From Streptomyces lichenis (GTDB taxonomy: Bacteria; Actinomycetota; Actinomycetes; Streptomycetales; Streptomycetaceae), in NCBI RefSeq assembly GCF_023218175.1, contig NZ_JALPTH010000004.1, positions 124,001-188,000 on the forward strand: DNA of 64,000 nucleotides. The letters run 5' to 3'. Under the pieces are notes generated by a model. The model searched no databases, had not been told where the DNA came from, and saw only the letters and a list, made by a program, of their open reading frames with translations. The stretch's first letter is position 1. Each line of letters starts with the position of its first letter. A program made the position numbers and the translations under genes. Below, piece by piece: positions 60,862 to 64,000 of the stretch.

Positions 60862-61239
60862 GGGCGTTCCCGGGGAATGGCAGGGAATGACGGGGAGGGG
60901 AGAGGCGCCCGGCGGCACTGAGGCGTGCGGCATACGGCATACGGCGACAGGCGCACGACCTGCCAAGGCGCGGCGTGCGACGTGTGGTTCGCGGGGGACG
61001 CGGGCCAATTTGTATCAAGGCGCCGACGAAGCGGAGAAGCCGACTCTATGTGATCCACGTCACTATAGGTTTCCCAGCGCACTAGGTGGGTATTACGCGC
61101 CCCCTCCACGCTCCCCTCAGGCGCCCCTCGCCCCGCGAGGTCCCCGCCCCCACCCTCCCGCGATCCCCCTTTCGGCCACCGCCGTCGGGCAGACTGGCCT
61201 GATCCGCATTCCGCACCCGCCGTCCGGGGAGAGAGCGCA
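60862..61239. other. Divergent MFS/pfkB intergenic region
   Basis: These 378 bases carry a Crp-like palindrome (61050-61063). It overlaps promoter-like hexamers on both strands: TATAGT leftward (61067-61062) and TAGGTT rightward (61066-61071). The rest is GC-rich with no gene. Confidence 0.5.
61050..61063. promoter_or_regulatory. Crp/FNR-type operator
   Basis: GTGATCCACGTCAC fits the Streptomyces Crp pattern GTG-N6-GNCAC exactly, and with its flanks the enteric TGTGA-N6-TCAC(A). It is placed between divergent MFS and sugar-kinase genes, next to -10-like hexamers. Confidence 0.5.
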
Positions 61240-62373
61240 GTGACCACGCCCAGGGGAGAGCACCACCCGCACCAGCCGCCGCACCAGCAACACACCGCCG
61301 GGGTCGACCCCTTGGGGCCCGTGCGCGGGCCCGCCGACCCCGACTATGACGTCTTCCTCACCGGCACGGTCTTCCTCGACATCGTCTTCACCGGTCTCGA
61401 CAGCGCCCCCGTGCGCGGCACCGAGACCTGGGCGCGCGGCATGGGCTCCAGCCCCGGCGGGGTCGCCAACATGGCCACCGCGCTGGCCCGGCTCGGGCTG
61501 CACACCTCCCTCGCCGCCGCGTTCGGCGACGACCACTACGGCGAATACTGCTGGGACGCCCTGGAACAGGGCGAGGGCATCGACCTCAGCCGCTCCCGCA
61601 CCGTGCCCGGCTGGCACTCACCGGTGACCGTCTCCATGGCGTACGAGGGCGAGCGGACTATGGTCTCCCACGGCCACGCCGCCCCCCTCCCGGACGGGCC
61701 CCGGCCCGCCTGCCCGCCGCGTGCCCGGGCCGCCGTCGCCTCCCTGACACCCGGCCGCTCCGAGGAGTGGGTCGCTCAGGCGGCCCGGCAGGGCACCCGG
61801 ATCTTCGCCGACGTCGGCTGGGACGACACCGGCCGCTGGGACCTGGCCGCCCTCGGCGACCTGGAGCACTGCGAGGCCTTCCTCCCCAACGCCGAGGAGG
61901 CGATGCGCTACACCCGCAGCTCCTGCCCGCGCGCCGCCGCCCACGCCCTGGCCGAGAAGGTGCCGCTGGCCGTCGTCACCCTCGGCGCGGAGGGCGCCTA
62001 CGCCGTGGACGGCCGCACCGGCGAGTCCGCCTCGGTGCCCGCCATCGAGGTGGCCGCCCTCGACCCCACCGGCGCGGGGGACGTGTTCGTCGCCGGATTC
62101 CTCACCGGCACCCTGGCCGGCTGGCCGCTCGCCGACCGGCTCGCCTTCGCCGGACTGACCGCCGCCCTGTCCGTACAGGAGTTCGGCGGTTCGCTGTCCG
62201 CGCCCGGCTGGGTCGAGATCGCCGCCTGGTGGAACCTGGTGCAGGGTGCCGAGGGCCAGGACCCGGCGGCACTGCGCCGCTACGCCTTCCTGGTGCCCCT
62301 GCTGCCCGTCCCGCTGCGCCCCTGGCCGCTGCGCCGCGCCGTCCCCACCATCGGCTTCGGCCGCTCCGCCTGA
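61240..62373 (+). CDS. PfkB family carbohydrate kinase
   Basis: The 377-residue protein starts at GTG (GGGGAGAGAG upstream). A His/Pro/Gln-rich lead of about 30 residues precedes VFLTGTVFLDIVFTGLD. The ribokinase fold follows: GSSPGGVANMATALARLGL, AAAFGDDHYGEYC, VVTLGAEGAYAVDG and the DPTGAGDVFVAGFLTG anion hole with catalytic Asp. The sugar substrate is not readable. It is divergent from an MFS gene across a Crp-like site, which could link it to carbon supply. Confidence 0.9.
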   Translation: MTTPRGEHHPHQPPHQQHTAGVDPLGPVRGPADPDYDVFLTGTVFLDIVFTGLDSAPVRGTETWARGMGSSPGGVANMATALARLGLHTSLAAAFGDDHYGEYCWDALEQGEGIDLSRSRTVPGWHSPVTVSMAYEGERTMVSHGHAAPLPDGPRPACPPRARAAVASLTPGRSEEWVAQAARQGTRIFADVGWDDTGRWDLAALGDLEHCEAFLPNAEEAMRYTRSSCPRAAAHALAEKVPLAVVTLGAEGAYAVDGRTGESASVPAIEVAALDPTGAGDVFVAGFLTGTLAGWPLADRLAFAGLTAALSVQEFGGSLSAPGWVEIAAWWNLVQGAEGQDPAALRRYAFLVPLLPVPLRPWPLRRAVPTIGFGRSA

Positions 62374-62511
62374 GACCGGCGGCAGCCGGCGGCCTCCCGT
62401 TCGCAAATCCCTTCGGTGTTGTCGGTGGCACGTCGTACGCTGGAGAACCAGAGGTTGTCGATCGGCGAGAACCCTGCAACAGGAGGTATGCGCAGGCCAC
62501 AAGGCCGGCCC

Positions 62512-63537
62512 ATGACTCAGTCAGACACAGCCCAGACGCAGGCGCAGGCACAGGCCCGGTTCGCCGTCCCGGCCAAGCACCCCATGGTGACGGTCCTCGG
62601 CTCCGGAGACTCGCTGCTGCGCGTGATCGAGCAGGCGTTCCCGGCCGCCGACATCCATGTCCGGGGCAACGAGGTCAGCGCGATGGGTCCGCCGGGCGAG
62701 GTCGCCCTGATCCAGCGCCTGTTCGACGAGATGATGCTCGTGCTCCGCACCGGGCAGCCGATGACGGAGGACGCCGTGGAACGCTCGATCGCCATGCTCC
62801 GGGCGAGCGACGACGGCTCCGCGGAGCCCGGCCAGGAGACCCCGGCCGAGGTGCTCACCCAGAACATCCTCTCCAGCCGCGGCCGCACCATCCGCCCCAA
62901 GACGCTCAACCAGAAGCGCTATGTCGACGCCATCGACAAGCACACCGTGGTCTTCGGCATCGGCCCCGCCGGCACCGGCAAGACGTATCTGGCCATGGCC
63001 AAGGCGGTCCAGGCCCTGCAGTCCAAGCAGGTCACCCGGATCATCCTGACCCGGCCGGCCGTCGAGGCGGGGGAGCGGCTCGGCTTCCTGCCCGGCACGC
63101 TCTACGAGAAGATCGACCCCTATCTGCGGCCGCTGTACGACGCGCTGCACGACATGCTCGACCCCGACTCCATCCCCCGCCTGATGGCGGCGGGCACCAT
63201 CGAGGTCGCGCCCCTGGCGTACATGCGGGGCAGAACTCTGAATGACGCCTTCATCATCCTGGACGAGGCGCAGAACACGAACCCCGAGCAGATGAAGATG
63301 TTCCTCACCCGCCTGGGCTTCGACTCCAAGATCGTCATCACCGGTGACGTGACCCAGATCGACCTGCCCGGCGGCACCAGGAGCGGGCTGAAGCAGGTGC
63401 AGGACATCCTGGACGGGGTACCAGACGTCCACTTCTCCCGGCTCACCTCCCAGGACGTGGTCCGGCACAAGCTCGTGGGCCGTATCGTCGACGCGTACGA
63501 GAAGTACGACACCCAGAACGGCCAGAGCGGGAAGTAG
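62512..63537 (+). CDS. phoH: PhoH family ATPase
   Basis: About 341 residues from the ATG at 62512. An ATG at 62488 has AGGAGG only 1 nt away and would add eight residues, but the spacing is wrong. Motifs: Walker A GPAGTGKT (151-158), [38 protein letters not shown] (Walker B) and [18 protein letters not shown]. PhoH proteins are helicase-like ATPases tied to RNA metabolism and usually sit before ybeY, as here (12 nt gap). Confidence 0.95.
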   Translation: MTQSDTAQTQAQAQARFAVPAKHPMVTVLGSGDSLLRVIEQAFPAADIHVRGNEVSAMGPPGEVALIQRLFDEMMLVLRTGQPMTEDAVERSIAMLRASDDGSAEPGQETPAEVLTQNILSSRGRTIRPKTLNQKRYVDAIDKHTVVFGIGPAGTGKTYLAMAKAVQALQSKQVTRIILTRPAVEAGERLGFLPGTLYEKIDPYLRPLYDALHDMLDPDSIPRLMAAGTIEVAPLAYMRGRTLNDAFIILDEAQNTNPEQMKMFLTRLGFDSKIVITGDVTQIDLPGGTRSGLKQVQDILDGVPDVHFSRLTSQDVVRHKLVGRIVDAYEKYDTQNGQSGK

Positions 63538-63549
63538 ACCGAACAGCAC

Positions 63550-64000
63550 ATGTCCATCGACGTCAACAACGAGTCCGGCACCGAGGTCGACGAACAGGCG
63601 ATCCTCGACATCGCCCGGTACGCGCTCACCAGGATGCGCATCCACCCCCTCTCCGAGCTGTCGGTGATCGTGGTGGACGCCGAGGCGATGGAGCAGCTCC
63701 ACATCCAGTGGATGGACCTCCCCGGACCCACGGACGTCATGTCCTTCCCGATGGACGAGCTGCGTCCGCCGGCCAAGGACGAGGAGGAGCCCCCGCAGGG
63801 ACTCCTCGGCGACATCGTGCTCTGCCCCGAGGTCGCGGCCCAGCAGGGCGAGCAGGCCCCCACCGGCCACTCCATGGACGAGGAGCTCCAGCTCCTCACC
63901 GTCCACGGCGTGCTCCACCTGCTGGGCTACGACCACGAGGAGCCCGACGAGAAGGCCGAGATGTTCGGCCTCCAGGCGGCGATCGTCGATGGCTGGCGCG
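63550..64000 (+). CDS. ybeY: Endoribonuclease YbeY (3' end cut by window edge)
   Basis: The ATG at 63550 lies 12 nt after phoH, and 150 residues are visible, nearly the full length of a YbeY of about 160-165. It begins [10 protein letters not shown] and has [20 protein letters not shown], the [10 protein letters not shown] segment and the zinc signature [11 protein letters not shown] (119-129). YbeY trims the 3' end of 16S rRNA and takes part in ribosome quality control. The phoH-ybeY pair usually continues to a CBS-domain protein and era, beyond the window. Confidence 0.95.
   Translation, partial: MSIDVNNESGTEVDEQAILDIARYALTRMRIHPLSELSVIVVDAEAMEQLHIQWMDLPGPTDVMSFPMDELRPPAKDEEEPPQGLLGDIVLCPEVAAQQGEQAPTGHSMDEELQLLTVHGVLHLLGYDHEEPDEKAEMFGLQAAIVDGWR

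Overview
The window is about 72% GC with strong G/C bias at third codon positions and many GTG starts. Its gene content and order (rplU-rpmA-obg, proB/proA, nadD-LCP-rsfS, leuS, comEA-comEC, holA, rpsT/lepA, hemW, hrcA-dnaJ-rsmE, phoH-ybeY) point to the conserved chromosome core of a Streptomyces-type actinomycete. Species cannot be fixed from the sequence. Both ends cut genes: a mannosyltransferase-like membrane protein at the left and ybeY at the right.

Layout. 1-3.1 kb: divergent membrane glycosyltransferase, then ribosomal proteins L21 and L27 and the GTPase Obg. 3.4-8.9 kb: a wall-teichoic-acid-type block (cytidylyltransferase/reductase fusion, CDP-polyol phosphotransferase, GT2 glycosyltransferase). 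9.0-12.5 kb: proB, two small unknown proteins, proA. 12.6-19.9 kb: two related membrane-anchored unknowns, an M48 protease, two tiny membrane proteins, nadD, an atypical LCP protein, rsfS and a histidine phosphatase that apparently starts with CTG. 20.0-22.4 kb: two identical tRNA-Ala(GGC) genes bracketing two zinc-ribbon miniproteins and a GT87-like mannosyltransferase.

22.5-29.2 kb: a two-gene redox module (NuoF-like flavoprotein fused to a ferredoxin, plus a ferric-reductase-like membrane protein with a repetitive tail), then leuS behind a leucine-codon leader peptide and an intrinsic terminator, i.e. a transcription attenuator. 29.3-35.5 kb: unknown coiled-coil membrane protein, DegV, ComEA, ComEC. 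35.5-38.2 kb looks accessory: a PaaX-like regulator with a GNAT enzyme, divergent from a secreted or anchored alpha/beta hydrolase across a perfect palindrome. 38.3-43.5 kb: holA, a DoxX/LysR pair, rpsT and lepA.

43.5-49.7 kb: long-chain acyl-CoA ligase, a HATPase-GAF-PP2C phosphatase, hemW. 49.7-55.9 kb: DUF3097 protein, MBL hydrolase, CIRCE-controlled hrcA-dnaJ, nitronate monooxygenase, rsmE. 55.9-64 kb: a repeat-rich gap, HIT protein, RNase Z-like enzyme, a close homologue of chloramphenicol phosphotransferase, adenine/adenosine deaminase, MFS exporter, PfkB kinase, phoH and ybeY.

The gaps hold several short tandem repeats (33, 45, 16, 18/36 and 7 bp). Many genes carry a TANNNT -10-like hexamer only 6-8 nt before the start codon, suggesting widespread leaderless transcripts. 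I found no CRISPR array, insertion sequence, phage or biosynthetic cluster. The strongest candidates for something little described are the leuS attenuator and the flavoprotein-ferredoxin/membrane-heme pair.
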